From contig JBITNC010000001.1 in NCBI GenBank assembly GCA_050084985.1, positions 177,258,001 to 177,322,000 on the forward strand: a stretch of DNA of 64,000 bases. Reading direction: 5' to 3'. Origin of the DNA: Nageia nagi (taxonomy: Eukaryota > Pinophyta). The notes beneath the pieces were generated by a model that was given only the letters and a program-made list of their open reading frames with translations, had not been told where the DNA came from and searched no databases. This document shows, in pieces, positions 34,480 through 47,001 of the stretch (its first letter is position 1; each line of letters begins with the position of its first letter). Made by a program: the position numbers and the translations under genes.

Positions 34480-34850
34480 CATTATTTTAGAAAATCCATT
34501 TTGTGTATCCTATAATGATAGTAAACCATGAAACTATATTTTGTGTCATGCATTTTGTCAAATAATTTCAATAAAGAGTAGATGAAAATAGTTTATATTT
34601 GAATTTTATGGTTATAAGTGCTCTAATAACCATGCATATAAAATGTGGAAGAATACATAAGGATTCCTTCAAACTCTTTGATCTGATGAAGCACTTGGAA
34701 CTAACCCTAACTATATAAAATTGTATGTGTTATACTTGCATGTAATTCTAGTGGATGAAGGTTGTAAATACTAATAACATGAGTAAATCTTATTGCATTA
34801 TTCATAGGATGAATCATTATACAAGCATTATTTTACCTTCTTAGATATGT
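34480..34850. pseudogene. Opposed PPR fragments
   Basis: 34,480-34,570 reads as PPR on the minus strand (KCMTQNIVSWFTIII in degenerate form). The adjacent 34,605-34,850 reads as PPR on the plus strand (ALITMHIKCGRIHKDSFKLF, then DLMKHL, then after a stop YCIIHRMNHYTSI). Two PPR pieces thus meet head to head. The arrangement recurs in unit 2 (37,730-38,095), so it predates the tandem duplication. Confidence 0.55.
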
Positions 34851-35569
34851 AGGCACCACTATCACCCCAAAATCCTCACTTCCTCGATTTCATGAAAGAA
34901 ATCCTCTCCCTGTTCACTATTTACAATCAAAATCATATATTGATAGAGGTAGAAATAGAAATGGATGGGTATAATACCACATCCACCTCTTTCACTTATA
35001 AATATGATAATATTTTTTTTGCTCTTATTTTCAAATTCATACAATCTCATCACTTACCCACAAAAATAGTATGAATATCACTCACACTCAACTCTATTAA
35101 GAAGAGCAATTGAAGCATATAATGCATATTTTGTGTACTATAAATTTATATACAAACTACTCTATACACTCTTCAACATGTATTAAACTTATGTAGACCT
35201 ACATCATCAATAATACCCTTATAGAAGGAAAGCTTCTTCATTCTCTCATCAATTGTATCATACAATCAAAAACTTCTTGAGCGTTCACCAAAATTTGGCA
35301 CTTGATATACATGTCGATAAGTTTTTGTTGTAAAAAATTATTTATGAATGGTTCAATGATATCTGTAGAGGAGGAATACTTATAGGTTTGATTCTCTCTT
35401 CTATCCCTTATTCACCAGCACCTTTATCATAATCATGAACCGAGTAGATCTTGGGGGTTACCTTTTCTAGTAAGAAGGGAGGGACAAAGGTTTGCATTGA
35501 ATATGTTCTATCATTGGGGCTTTCTCATGTAATATCATAATTTTATGTTATGAAATACATGGCTTTACT

Positions 35570-36984
35570 TGATAGGCATTTACACTATTTCACTAAATAC
35601 TATAAACAATAGTAGTTACCCAACTAAATCAATTCACCTTTCCTAGCATCCTAAAAGTGTGCACCAAACTAAGAGATTTGCATCAAGGTGTATATGGATT
35701 TCTATCACATGTTGTGGTTGTGACTACATAGGTAGACATGTATGCAAAATGTGGAAGCTTAGAGAAGGAACACAAAATATTTTATAAAATGCATGATGGA
35801 AATACAATTTCATGGAATGCAATGATCTCAAGATTTGTACAAAATAGATACATTAAAAGGGCATGTAAATTATTTGAAAAAATACCTTAGCAAAATGTAG
35901 TTTAATGGAATGAAATGATATTAGGATATGTACAAAATGGATTTTCTAAAAATTCTCTAGAAACTTTTAAGAAGATTTGATTATTAGGTGTAAATCCAAA
36001 CTCTACAACCTTTACCAACATTCTTCTTACATGTGTCACCATAGGAGCTCTTGAAAAATGTATGGGCATTTATGAAAGAATAGTTAAAAATGGTTCTTCA
36101 TCACATGTTGTGGTTGTGAGTTCCTTGATAGACATATATGTAAGATGTAGAAGAATACATAAGGATCGAGAACTATTATATAAGATGTATGATGTAGATA
36201 ATTTTATGGACTAAAATGATCACAAGATATGCACAAAATGGGTTTTTGAAAAGGCTCTAAAGACTTTTAAGTAGATGCATTTATCAGGTGTACAACTAAA
36301 AAATAGACCTTTTTTAGCATTCTTCCAACATACATACCACCATGGGAGCTCTAAAGAAGGTATATACATCCATTATAGAGTAGTTGAAAATTCTTTTTCA
36401 TTCAATTTTGTGATTGTGAATTCCCTAAGAGACATGTATACAAAATATTTTTTCAAGTGTAAAGCCAAAATCTACAACCTTATCCAACATTGGAGCAATT
36501 AAAGTAGATCCATTCCTATGTCATTAGAATCAAATTTGATTTTGATGTGTACTTAGGAAGTTCTTTTGTTACTTTATATGCAAAGTGTGAAGGATATATG
36601 ATGCACACCTATCATTTGATTGATTGCCTAATTTGAATATGGTGATATGGACAAGATTCCTATAAATATATAATTTAGTGTGTGGATGTAGTTTGTTAGT
36701 GCTTAAAGATCACTTAATAATGTAAGAATAAGGGAATTTATAACAAAAGTATTTTTTTGTTGGAAGCTAAATATTCTTCATGTTATGTTCTTTTAAATAT
36801 TTATGTTGAAGTGGATAGTTAGGATAGTGTTCAAAGAGTAAAGACATTGATGAAAGATAGAGAAATCAAGAAGACACCTAAATGTAGTTGGATCAAAGTT
36901 TCCAAAAGGGAACTTGCTTTTCTTGAAGGATACATATCACACCCACAAACACAAGAAATCTATAGAAAATTAATGAAATTATGA
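35570..36984 (+). pseudogene. PLS-class PPR pseudogene with E/E+ end, unit 1
   Basis: The plus strand reads, with stops and frameshifts: an N-terminal block NQFTFPSILKVCTKLRDLHQ; PPR repeats VDMYAKCGSLEKE, NTISWNAMISRFVQN, LFEKIP, WNEMILGYVQNGFSKNS, GVNPNSTTFTNILLTCV, SLIDIYVRCRRIHKDREL; then degenerate repeats. It ends with an E/E+ tail: LMKDREIKKTPKCSWIKVSK, RELAFLEGYISHP, IYRKLMKL, and a proper TGA at 36,984. No DYW domain follows. Such proteins edit or process organellar RNAs. At least a dozen disruptions show that this copy is dead. The preserved stop codon and motif order show that it descends from a full E-type PPR gene. Confidence 0.82.
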
Positions 36985-37729
36985 TTGAGATTAAGGCAAC
37001 TTTCATTTAGCAAGGAAACAATGTTTCATTTCATTTTTTCAAAAAATATTGTTATTAAATATATGTACAAATAGACAATGTTATTTAGAATCATTATATT
37101 ATCTTGTGCCTATGTTTTCATCATCTATCTAGGTTTAAATTCTATGTAGTAATATTTTTGGGAGTGTAACACACTCAATCGTCTTGCATATTGCTTGTAT
37201 AAATGGGCAAATTCCCTCATTGTATAGAGTAAAATGTGTTGATGCTTATATGCTAAAATGTTAGATGTAGATTGTAAATTATATTCATTTTATATAGTAA
37301 TACTAAGAGAAAATGGTTTGTAAATATTTTCCTTGCATTCCTATGTCACTAGACCAAAAATGGGCTTTAGGGGCAGGCAGTTTGAAGCGATTTTGGATAG
37401 GTAGTTAAAAATCACCTCAATTTTAGGTTTTAGTGGCAATTTTCAATGGATGATTTTAAACCATCCCCAAAAAATATAAGGATGCAATGAAAAAATCACC
37501 TCTTAGTGAAGACCAAAAAAATAAAAATAAAGGCACATGTGAGGTTGAACTTAGATGGGTACTTGGAATGCTCTCAATATTTTAAGCTTATTGGTTGAGG
37601 GGTTAGAGAAGAGACAAAGGCATTTTTCAAGGTAGGATGAGGTTCAAGTAGGTATTCTTCAACATCCCATGACATTATATTCTTCTACATTCTACGTATA
37701 TGTCTATACCTTATATTTTTCTACATTAT

Positions 37730-38095
37730 TTTAGAAAATCCATTTTGTGTATCCTACAATGATAGTAAACCATGAAACTATATTTTGTGTCATGCATCTT
37801 GTCAAACAATTTCATTAAAGAGTATATGAAAATAGTTTATCTTCAAATGTTATGGCTATGAGTGCTCTAATAGCCATGTATATAAAATGTGGAAGAATAT
37901 GCAAGGATTCCTTCAAACTCTTTGATCTAATGAAGCACTTGCGAACTAACCCTAAATATATAACCTTTGTATGTGTTCTACTTACATGCAGGTATAGTGG
38001 ATGAGGGTTGTAAATACTAATAACATGAGTAACTATTATTGCATTATTCATAGGATGAATCATTATACAAGCATTATTTTACCTTCTTGGATACA
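37730..38095. pseudogene. Opposed PPR fragments, unit 2
   Basis: Counterpart of 34,480-34,850. The plus-strand piece (about 37,850-38,095) reads SALIAMYIKCGRICKDSFKL and then FVCVLLTCRYSG, slightly better preserved than in unit 1. The minus-strand piece lies at 37,730-37,810. Confidence 0.55.
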
Positions 38096-38819
38096 TAGGC
38101 ACCATTATTACCCCAAAATCTTCACTTACTCTATTTCATGAAAGAAATCTTCTTCCTATTCACTCTTTACAATCAAAATAATATATTGATAGAGGTAGAA
38201 ATAGAAATGGAAGGGTATAATACCACCTCCACCTATTTCACTTTTAAAGGCAATGATCTTTTTTTGCTATTATTTTCAAATTCATACAATCTCATCACTT
38301 ACCCATAAAAATAGTATGAATATCACTCACACTTGACTCTATTAAGAAGAGCAATTGAAGCATATAATGCATATTTTGTGTATTATAAATTTAGATACAA
38401 ACTACTCTATACACTCTTCAACATGTATTCAACTTATGTAGACCTACATCATCAATAATACCCTTATATAAGGAAAGCTCCTTCATTCTCTCATCAATTG
38501 TATCACACAGTCAAAAAATTTGTGAGTGTTCACCAAAATTTGGCACTTGACATACGTGTCGATAATTTTTTCTTGCAAAAACTTATGTATGAATGGGTTA
38601 ATGAACTCTACAAAGGATGAATACTTACAGGATTGATTCTCTCTTCTATCCCTTATTCAATAGCACCTTTATCAAAATCATGAACCAAGTAGATTCTAGG
38701 GGTTAGCTTTTCTAGTAAGAAGGGAGGGACAAAGGTTTGCATTGAATTTGCTCCGTTATTAGGGCTTTTTCATGGAATATCATAATTTTATGTTATGAAA
38801 TACATGGCTTTCCTTAATA

Positions 38820-40225
38820 GGCATTAACACTATTTCACCAAATATAATAAACAATAGTAGTTGTCCAACCAAATTAATTCACCTTTCCTAGCATCCTAAA
38901 AGCATGCACCAAACTGAGAGATTTGCATCAAGGTTTATATGGATTTCTATTACATGTTGTGATTGTGAATACCCAGGTAGACATGTATGCAAAATGTGAA
39001 AGCTTAGAGAAGGCACACAAATTATTTTAAAAAATGCATGATGTAAATACAATTTCATGGAACATAATGATCTCAAGATTTGTGCAAAATAGATACATTA
39101 AAAGGGCATGCAAATTGTTTGAAAAAATACCTTATCAAAATGTAGTTTCACGGAATGAAATTATAGTAGGATATGTACAAAATGGATTTTCTAAAATTTC
39201 TTTAGAAAATTTTAAGAAGATACGATTATCAGGTGTAAATCCAAACTCTACAACCTTGACCAACATTCTTCTTACATGTGTCAACATAGGAGCTCTTGAG
39301 TAAGGTATGGACATATATGAAAGAGTAGTTAAAAATGGCATTTCATCACACATTGTGGTTATGAGTTACTTAATATAAATATATGCAAGATGTGGAAGAA
39401 TACACAAGGCTTGAGAACTATTTTATAAGATGTATGATGTAGATAGTTTTATGGACTATAATGATCACAAGATATGCACAAAATGGGTTTTTTGAAAAGG
39501 CTCTAGAGACTTGTAAGTAGATGCAATTATCAGGTGTAGAACCAAAATCTGCAACCTTTTTCAACATTCTTCCAACTTACCATGGGATCTTTGAAAGGTA
39601 TATACATCCATCAAAGAGTAGTTGAAAATGGGTTTTCATTAAATATTTTGGTTGTGAATTCCCTGAGAGACATATGTGCAAAGTGTTTTGTTAGATGTAA
39701 AGCCAAAATCTACAACCTTTTTTAGTATTCAATTAGTTAAAGTAGATCCATTCCTATGTCATTAGAATAAATTTTATTTCTGATGTGTACTTAGGAAGTT
39801 CTTTTATTTCTATGTATTCAAAGTGTGAAGGATAGATGATGCGAACCTATCATTTGACAAATTGTGTTATCTGAATATGATAACATGGAAAAGATGCCCA
39901 TAAATTTAGAATTGGGTGTGTGGATCTATCTTGTTAGTGCTTATAGATCACTTAAAAATGTAGGAATAAGAGAATTTGTAGCAACAACCTTTTTTTATTA
40001 GAGCCTAAATATGCTTCATGTTATGTTCTTCTTTTAAATATTTATGTTGAAGTAGATAATTAGGATGATGTTCAAAGAGGTAGGACATTGATGAAAGATG
40101 GAGAAATCAAGAAGACACCTACATGTAGTTGGATCAAAGTTGAAAAAAGGGTATATGCTCTTCTTGAAGGATACATATCACACCGATAAACATAAGAAAT
40201 CTATAGAAAATTAGAGAAATTATGA
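38820..40225 (+). pseudogene. PLS-class PPR pseudogene with E/E+ end, unit 2
   Basis: Duplicate of 35,570-36,984. One open stretch (39,034-39,303) gives MHDVNTISWNIMISRFVQN, LFEKIPYQNVVSRNEIIVGY and GVNPNSTTLTNILLTC, i.e. about two and a half consecutive PPR repeats without a stop. The C-terminal tail LMKDGEIKKTPTCSWIKVEK is present, with the in-frame TGA at 40,225. Stops and frameshifts elsewhere (for example after GALE at 39,301) kill it. Its disruptions only partly coincide with those of unit 1, so both kept decaying after the duplication. Confidence 0.82.
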
Positions 40226-40393
40226 TTGAGATGAAGGCAACTTTTAGGTAGTAAGGAAACCATGTTTTATTACATTTTTAAAAAAATGTTGTTATTAAAT
40301 ATATGTACAAATAGACAATGTTTTTTAGAATCATTCTACTATCTTATGCCTATGTTTTCATCATCAAATAGGCCTAAATTCTATTTAGTATTT

Positions 40394-41620
40394 TTTTTAT
40401 AGGTTGATGCATATTACACATTATTTATGGATAAACATACCAAGAATATTTTGGGTGGAATTATACCATAGTTTGTATATTTAACTACTAAAAATTATTG
40501 TTTAGATTTGATTATTGTAATTCTTTAGTGATATAATTGAAAAGTTTGGTAGGACCTATAAGGCTTTCAAAAATGACATGGTGCATGCTTTTAGGTAGAA
40601 AGGAAACTATGTTTCATATCATTTTTTCAAAAAGTGTTGTTATTAAATATTTGTACAAATAGACAATATTGTTGATTGATGACATCATATTGTCAAGTGA
40701 ATGTAATTACCTACATATTTTGATGCAGTATTTGTGAAAGCCTTATTTTTAATACTACAAAATCTTATTATTATACTACTTTTAGAAATCTTGTATAAGT
40801 GTAGAGTAATGAGATATAGAAGAAGGTGCAATAATCATAAAAATAAAAGAAATAGTTGAAGGAAATAGAAAATAGACAACAGATAATGAACAATAAATGT
40901 TAGAGAAGGTTTTTCAAGTACCCCAATACTTTGGTATGAAGAGAAAAGATAAAATTTTAATTAAAATTTTCTTATTTATTTATAATTTTATGTAGTCATT
41001 TTGTTTGGATTCATCCTATTGTCTTGTTCCTATATTTACATTGACCATCTGAGCCCAAATTTTATGTAGTAATTTATTTATAGGTTGATGCAAATTTTGT
41101 ACTATCAATGGAAAAAAATACCAATAATTGTTTGGATATAATTATACTATGTTTTATATATTTTAGTAATTGAGGTGTATAGTTATTTAAATGATGTAGA
41201 TAGTTCAGTAATACTCAATTATGTTGAGTAAAAGATGTAAGGTGTATAATAACATAATAATTAAATTCTCACTAAAACTAATTATTACACTTCATTCATG
41301 CACACTTGGATTGTTGTCCCATTATTTACAATAATTAAATTCTCACTTAATATGAAAGAATAAATACTTGAAGGAAATAGAAAACACTCAATGAATAATA
41401 GATATTAGATACTTGGGCTTACAAGTAATCAATACTTTTGTATTAAGAGAGTAGAGCAACTCTTGCTCTTTCCTTTATCATTTTTTGCAACCATTTTGTT
41501 TATATTCATTATATTATCTTATGGTTATGTTTGCATTGACCATATGGTTCCAAATTTTATGTAGTAATTTATGTATATGTTGATCTAAATTTTGCATAGT
41601 AAATGGGTAAAAATGTGAGT
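40394..41620 (+). repeat. Partial extra copies of the PPR unit 3' flank
   Basis: The flank phrase running from an ATCAT.CTATTGTCTT-like string to a TTTTATGTAGTA.TTTAT-like string and TAGGTTGATG occurs at about 40,328-40,460, 41,002-41,140 and 41,500-41,618. Other unit-end sequence (TTTTTCAAAAA.TGTTGTTA) recurs near 40,630. This suggests further unequal exchange beyond the two complete units. Confidence 0.6.
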
Positions 41621-41654
41621 TTCTTGTAAAAACATTAATGATAATTTTAGGTTG

Positions 41655-41765
41655 CCAAAGAAATAGCTTTCTTCAATGGGCATTGATATTATTTCATCAA
41701 AGGTGATAAACAACAATAGTAGTCCAACCAAATCAATTCACCTTTCCTAGCATCCTTAAAGCCTA
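41655..41765 (+). pseudogene. PPR N-terminal fragment
   Basis: Reads, with disruptions, SFLQWALILFHQ and NQFTFPSILKA, the same N-terminal block as in the two large PPR pseudogenes, and then stops. It is an isolated fragment of a third unit. Confidence 0.6.
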
Positions 41766-41769
41766 GGTT

Positions 41770-43040
41770 GTTATCATAGGTCTATAATTTATATTCTATA
41801 ACTCTATATTATTTCTTGGAAGTTAGTGTTAGTGTTATCCTTTCATTATCTTACCAACATGTTTATTATTATTCACATGTCATTATTTCATATGAAGCAT
41901 AAAAGGGAGTTTATAAATTTTAGGACAGTCTTGTAGTAGAAGCTATGAATCAATTAATATTATAAGGGTGAATCCTTATAGTTTAAAGTTATTTTTTTCT
42001 ATAAAGAGTTTGTACATATATGCACTCATATTTTATATTTATAAGAATCTTTAACTTGTTCCCTACTTGGTATAATAAATGATTTATCCTCTTTATTGAT
42101 ATGGTGTGGTATGATGGTTGGTAGTAAACTGTGTGTGAGAGAGATGGGAGTACCTCAAACTATTTCTATTTAGGTGTTGAGAGGAGCTTCCTTTCTTTTT
42201 ACTATCAAATTAAATAATAGGGTGAGACTTTAACTTATTCACTAATAGTATGATCCTCACAATTTAGACTTCTAAAACAATAATGACTTTCATGACCAAT
42301 ATATTTTCTCATGTTCATTCTTGTTACAATAGTTTTATGCAAGTGGAATTCTTATTCCATTTCCTCGTATTACCATTTCCATTGTAAATGTTCCAAACTC
42401 ATTGTTAGGTTTTCTGATTAAAATTTAATGTGAGTAGCATCAATAGTTGAATAATCTTGAATTTTGGGTATTTGTTATGAATATCTAGATTTCTATATTG
42501 GGACACACTTCTTTTGTATGAGATATAAGTATCCTTTATTATATTATTTTGTTAGACTAAAGTTATTTATTTTGGTGAATACAAAACCATATTTTATAGT
42601 ATAGTGTTCTTCTTCTTATTTTGTATTACAATATTTCTAACGTTCATTATTATATTGTGAATCTTATGATTTCATAACTACTTAATTTTCCTTTTTATTT
42701 TATTATTTGAAATAGGCTAGGAATTTTTGATTTAAATATGGTCTTGTCTATGCTTTTGAATGAGGTTAAGATTTAGCCATCAATTCTTTTTTCTAAAGCT
42801 AATTTTAAATCATAAACCTTGTTTGATATAACATTTAATAATCAAAAGGATTTTCCTTAATTTCATCATTTTAAATATATATAATTTTCTTGTGGATATT
42901 CTTATTGATGTAAAGTAATTCAAGATCTAAAGAGTCTTACATAATGACATGATACATGCTTTCAAGTATAAAGTAAACTATGTTTCATTTTATTTTTTCA
43001 AAAAATATCATTATTAAATATTTGTACAAATATATAAATC
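41770..43040. other. A+T-rich sequence, no feature recognised
   Basis: T-rich sequence with no coding similarity seen. It precedes more PPR-unit fragments. Confidence 0.4.
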
Positions 43041-43063
43041 TCTTTAATAGTGTATTTTTGATA

Positions 43064-43125
43064 GATGTTATGGTTTTGAATGCCCTAGTAGATATGTGTG
43101 CAAATTGTGGAAGCTTAGAGAATTA
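43064..43125 (+). pseudogene. PPR single-motif fragment
   Basis: Clear 20-residue PPR piece DVMVLNALVDMCANCGSLEN on the plus strand, followed abruptly by the PPR-unit 3' flank, so an internal deletion has joined the two. Confidence 0.6.
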
Positions 43126-43309
43126 CATGGTGCATGATTTCAAGTAGAAAGAAAATTATGTTTCCTTTCATTTTTTCAAATAATGTTATTAAATATGTGT
43201 ACAAATAGATAATGTTATTGATTTTTGACATCATATTATTAAGTGAATGTAACTTTCTATGTATATTGATGTAGGCTATCTTAACGAAGCTTTGATTTTA
43301 TTAGTAACA

Positions 43310-43560
43310 TATCCATAAAATTTGAATTGGGTGTATTGATGTATCTTCTTGGTGCTTGTAGATCACATAATAATGAAAGGATAGGGGAATTTGTGTTAAC
43401 AATTCTTTTTTTTTTAGAGCCTAAATATGCTCCATCTTATGTTCTTCTTTCAAATATTTATGTTGAACTGGGCAGCTAAGATTATAGTCAAATAGTAAGA
43501 ATATTGATGAAAGATAGACAAATCAAGAATACACTTGGATATAGTTGGATTGATTATTTT
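43310..43560 (+). pseudogene. PPR E/E+ fragment
   Basis: The plus strand reads, with one stop, an ELGVLMYLLGACRSHNN-like E-motif start, a FLEPKYAPSYVLLSNIYVEL E motif, and LMKDRQIKNTLGYSWID, the E+ start. It has the same parts as the ends of the two large pseudogenes, without their PPR repeats. The copia insertion follows 300 bp downstream. Confidence 0.65.
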
Positions 43561-43867
43561 TTAAATTTTATTATTGAATTATTAATTATAGAAGTGAAAA
43601 TTTTTATCTATAGGGCTTTCAAGAATCTATTTTATTATATAATTCATGTAGACCTAGTTTTATTTCATGTTCTCAAAAACTATTGTTATTAAATATTTTT
43701 CAAAATAGATAATGTTTTTGATTTGTGATATCATATTATCAAGTTATTGTAACTACCTATGTATATTGATACAAAATTTGTAAAATCCTTATTTTTAATT
43801 TTATAGTCATCATATTGAACTATTTTTCTAGAATCATATATAACTATAGAATGAAAAGAGGGAGAGG

Positions 43868-44366
43868 TGTTGGAATGTATAATGCATTATTGAAAAGGTT
43901 TTGTAATAATATTCTATGTATATTCACTAATACTTAAGGGTATAATTTTATACCTTAAGTATTTAAGTGAATATGATAATGTAACTTTTTCTACACTCCA
44001 TGTCATGAGCGTGCCCCTTGGGTAAAAGGGAGTGCATGTCATGCCTTTGTACAATGGGTAAAAGGGTGATCCAAAGAGGGATTTTGGACTATAAATATAA
44101 GACCCCCTCTTTATGATTATACACCAATTTATGGAGTAAAGTTATGCTAGTGGATAGTTTTTAGGAGTTGAGGTTAGAAAGATTGTAAGAGTTCATATTG
44201 TGAATGAAGTGAGATCTAGTTAGTGGATGTACTCCTAGTTGAAGGAACCACTTACATCTTGAGTTATCTTTGTGAGATTGCTTTATGAGTTATTTAGATA
44301 TGATTTATGAGCTTACATGTGATCTTGAGAGTTTATAGTTTTTTAGTTTATAGTTTAACTCTCACA
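43868..44366 (+). repeat. 5' LTR of the copia element
   Basis: 499 bp, TGTTGGAATG...CTCTCACA. TATA box TATAAATA at 44,090-44,097. Same length and family as the solo LTR at 391-889. Confidence 0.95.
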
Positions 44367-44368
44367 TT

Positions 44369-44380
44369 CGATATCAGAGC
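44369..44380 (+). promoter_or_regulatory. Primer-binding site (initiator-Met type, degraded)
   Basis: CGATATCAGAGC begins two bases after the 5' LTR and keeps the TATCAGAGC core of the plant initiator-Met primer site. Confidence 0.75.
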
Positions 44381-47001
44381 TCCTTGGAAACTCCTCTTCA
44401 CATCCTTGGTTTGGACTCATCTTCAATTTGAAGGTATTCATTGTGAGGTAAAATCAAGAGAAGGTATAACTCCTCTCATTTTATTGGCTTATTTCACCAA
44501 TGATATTAAATTATATGTTATATTTCAGTTCATTTTCTTTGGGCAATTTTTATAGCAATTCAATGTAATTGTTATTTATACTAAAAATTTCTATGTTAGT
44601 TGCAATTCTTATTACAAAATTGCTTTATATATATTATGTTATTATCCTATTTTTTGCCTATCTTAATCCTCCTATTAAAAAAATTATAGTTGTACTCAAC
44701 AATTTTTTTTATAATAACACAAAGTAAGGTAATTTTTTTTCCATTTACTAAAATTATTGTCAAAATAATTGTGAATGGTTCATTTATTCAAAATATGACC
44801 TTTTTTTAAGTCTATCCTTGTTTGATACTAATAAAAAGGGGGGAAGTGTGCTTTTGCAAAAATTTATATGCATTACTTATTACACTAGTATGCTATCTCA
44901 ATGTGTTTTTTCAAATTTTGGGGGTGGTTCTCTATTTTATTTATTTTTTTTAAGGGAAATGTGGTGGCTAGTAGCGTATCTCCTGGCTAGTGGTGATGGA
45001 GGTTCTCCTCCCATCCTATGCTAGTTCTTCTCTTGGCCTCTATTCAATAGTAGGCATGGCTCACACTCACCCTTATTGCCTATTCTTAGGCTCCCTTTGC
45101 ACTACCCCTCTAACACCCTCTCAGTGTTGCCTCTTCAAGGCTCTCTTAGAATTGCCCCTCTATAGCTCCCTCTATCCACCTCCTATCGACCTCCACTCCA
45201 CCTCCTATCGACCTTCTACTCCCCTCACTACATTTTCTCCCCTCCTCACTACAATACATGCAACCCCTTTGAAACCCCTCACTTTCTTTTACTCCATATG
45301 ATATTTGCCACTCTCAAATTGGTTTTTTTAAATCTTTTCAACCTATAGTGGTTGATGGGCATTTAATTTGTTACTTGCAAGCAACTTGTTTCTTGCATCT
45401 AGCAACTCTTATACTCCAATTTTTTAAAGCTTTTTCATGATGAGTTTAATTACTTTACTCTAAAGTAAATAGATGGAAAAAATTCATCATTACCCCTTAA
45501 ATTCTCTCCTACTTTGAGTCAAATTGTGGCTAAAATATAATGTTTTTTTTTAGGAGTATAATTTGGGTTGGCAATTAGCTCTAAGTATGACTTTGCCTAA
45601 AAGTTTTTTAAGCAAAGGGAAGGGGGAATACTAATTATTTAATTTAGAAATGCTATTAAGGGAAATTTTAGTATATTTACTTAAAATTAGAATAGATGTA
45701 TACTTAGAATTTTTTTTTTTGCAAAAATACTTTTAAGGCTAAAGTATTAAGTTAAGCTAAGTATGCTATATTTAGGGGTACAAATTTAATTAAAAAGAGA
45801 GAATTTGTATGAATTTTTTATTTAAATTTTAATGCATGTTGCTTGCTTAATTAAGTGAAATGCTTAGTACTTAATATTTTTTTGAAATGATGCATAGTAC
45901 TTATGCTTAGTACTTAATTTTTTTAAAAATATGCATGCTTATGCTTAGTGCTTAAAGTTTTTTAAGTTAAAATAATGTGTGCTTATTCTTAGTGCTTAAA
46001 ATAATGCATGTTTAGTACTTAAATATTTAAGTTAATGATACATGCTTAGAACTTAATTTTTTTTAGTGATGCATGCTTAGGACTTAACCTTTTTTTTTTG
46101 GACTTAGATTTTTTAAGTCAAATAATACATACTTATTACTTAAAAAACTTAAGTTATGATGCAAATAATAGTCTTATGCAAAATTAGGAATGATGTAAAT
46201 ATGCCCTTTAGGGGTTGGTAAACAAAACCCATTGGACACTTAGGTTTCAAATTTTTGAATGGATGATGTTTTACTTATGCTCTTTTACTTCATATTTTGC
46301 ACTTTTATTTATTTTCTTATGCAAACAAAAATGTAAACATTGATATGAGGAACCCCTTAAAATGAACACATCTGCACATACATTTCATAACATTACTTGT
46401 TTGGGGAGCCATGAAGTGAATATAGGCATACTATAGCCTTTAAGTTTGATGATCTAAATGGTGAAAAGTTCATACTTCTCAATTTCCCTTAAGTCCTCTA
46501 TTGGTCTGGACATAACTCCAATTGGTGGAAAGGCATGTGTGTAGTGATACCACATGTCTACACATTCATTCAGGCACTATCTTGATAACCTAGGGGGAAA
46601 ACTTGAAACCTAATCAAGATTAATAATTATGTTGATCCAATAAACATCATAACCTTGGAAACTGATAGGTGCTTCTTGTGAAAAAGTATAATACTAACCA
46701 AGGTGAACTGGTTGAGGATTGATAGTACTTGGGCTCCTCTTGTGTGGAAATTTAGGTAAAGGCCTAATTTTAAATAAAAAAACAAGCCTCAACAATGTCA
46801 CTCTACATCAATGATTCTTGAGATGAGAAATGTATTTGGGTACATGGGTTATTATTTGAATTGTAAATCATTTCCATTGGTGAATCAAATCAAGAATTTC
46901 TTAGTTAATTAAATGTAATATGTATTACTTACTTAGTTAAAACTTAACATATAATGTTATTTATTGATCCACATGCTTTTTTTCACATTATTGTGTAGTA
47001 A
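44381..47001 (+). other. Long untranslated leader of the copia element
   Basis: About 2.6 kb separate the primer site from the gag start, unusually long for copia. It holds a pyrimidine-rich segment (about 44,990-45,300, open for 103 plus-strand codons but of low complexity) and a repeat cluster at 45,861-46,160. No known protein is encoded. Confidence 0.6.
45861..46160 (+). repeat. Leader repeat cluster, TGCTTAGTACTTAA type
   Basis: At least eight variants of GCTTAGTACTTAA occur in about 300 bp, alternating with T-runs, ATGATGCATG phrases and TTTTTTAAGT phrases. Spacing is irregular (about 20-60 bp). AGTACT is itself a palindrome. Confidence 0.7.

Larger units (their letters stand above)
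33905..37152 (+). repeat. ~3.24-kb tandem duplication, unit 1
   Basis: Starts near GGGAGTGCAACACACTCAATC and is repeated head-to-tail as unit 2 with high similarity along its entire length. The unit contains a degenerate PPR fragment at 34,600-34,850, an unassigned middle (about 34,860-35,560) and a PPR pseudogene (35,570-36,984). It ends in a 3' flank found again, without the rest, at 40.4-41.6 kb. Confidence 0.85.
37153..40393 (+). repeat. ~3.24-kb tandem duplication, unit 2
   Basis: Head-to-tail duplicate of 33,905-37,152, with the same internal order: opposed PPR fragments, unassigned middle, PPR pseudogene, 3' flank. Differences are mostly single-base changes and small indels. Confidence 0.85.

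Noticed and set aside
44990-45301. 103-codon plus-strand open stretch in the copia leader
   Set aside because: Proline-, leucine-, serine- and threonine-rich because the DNA is pyrimidine-rich and low in complexity; no gag or other domain pattern.
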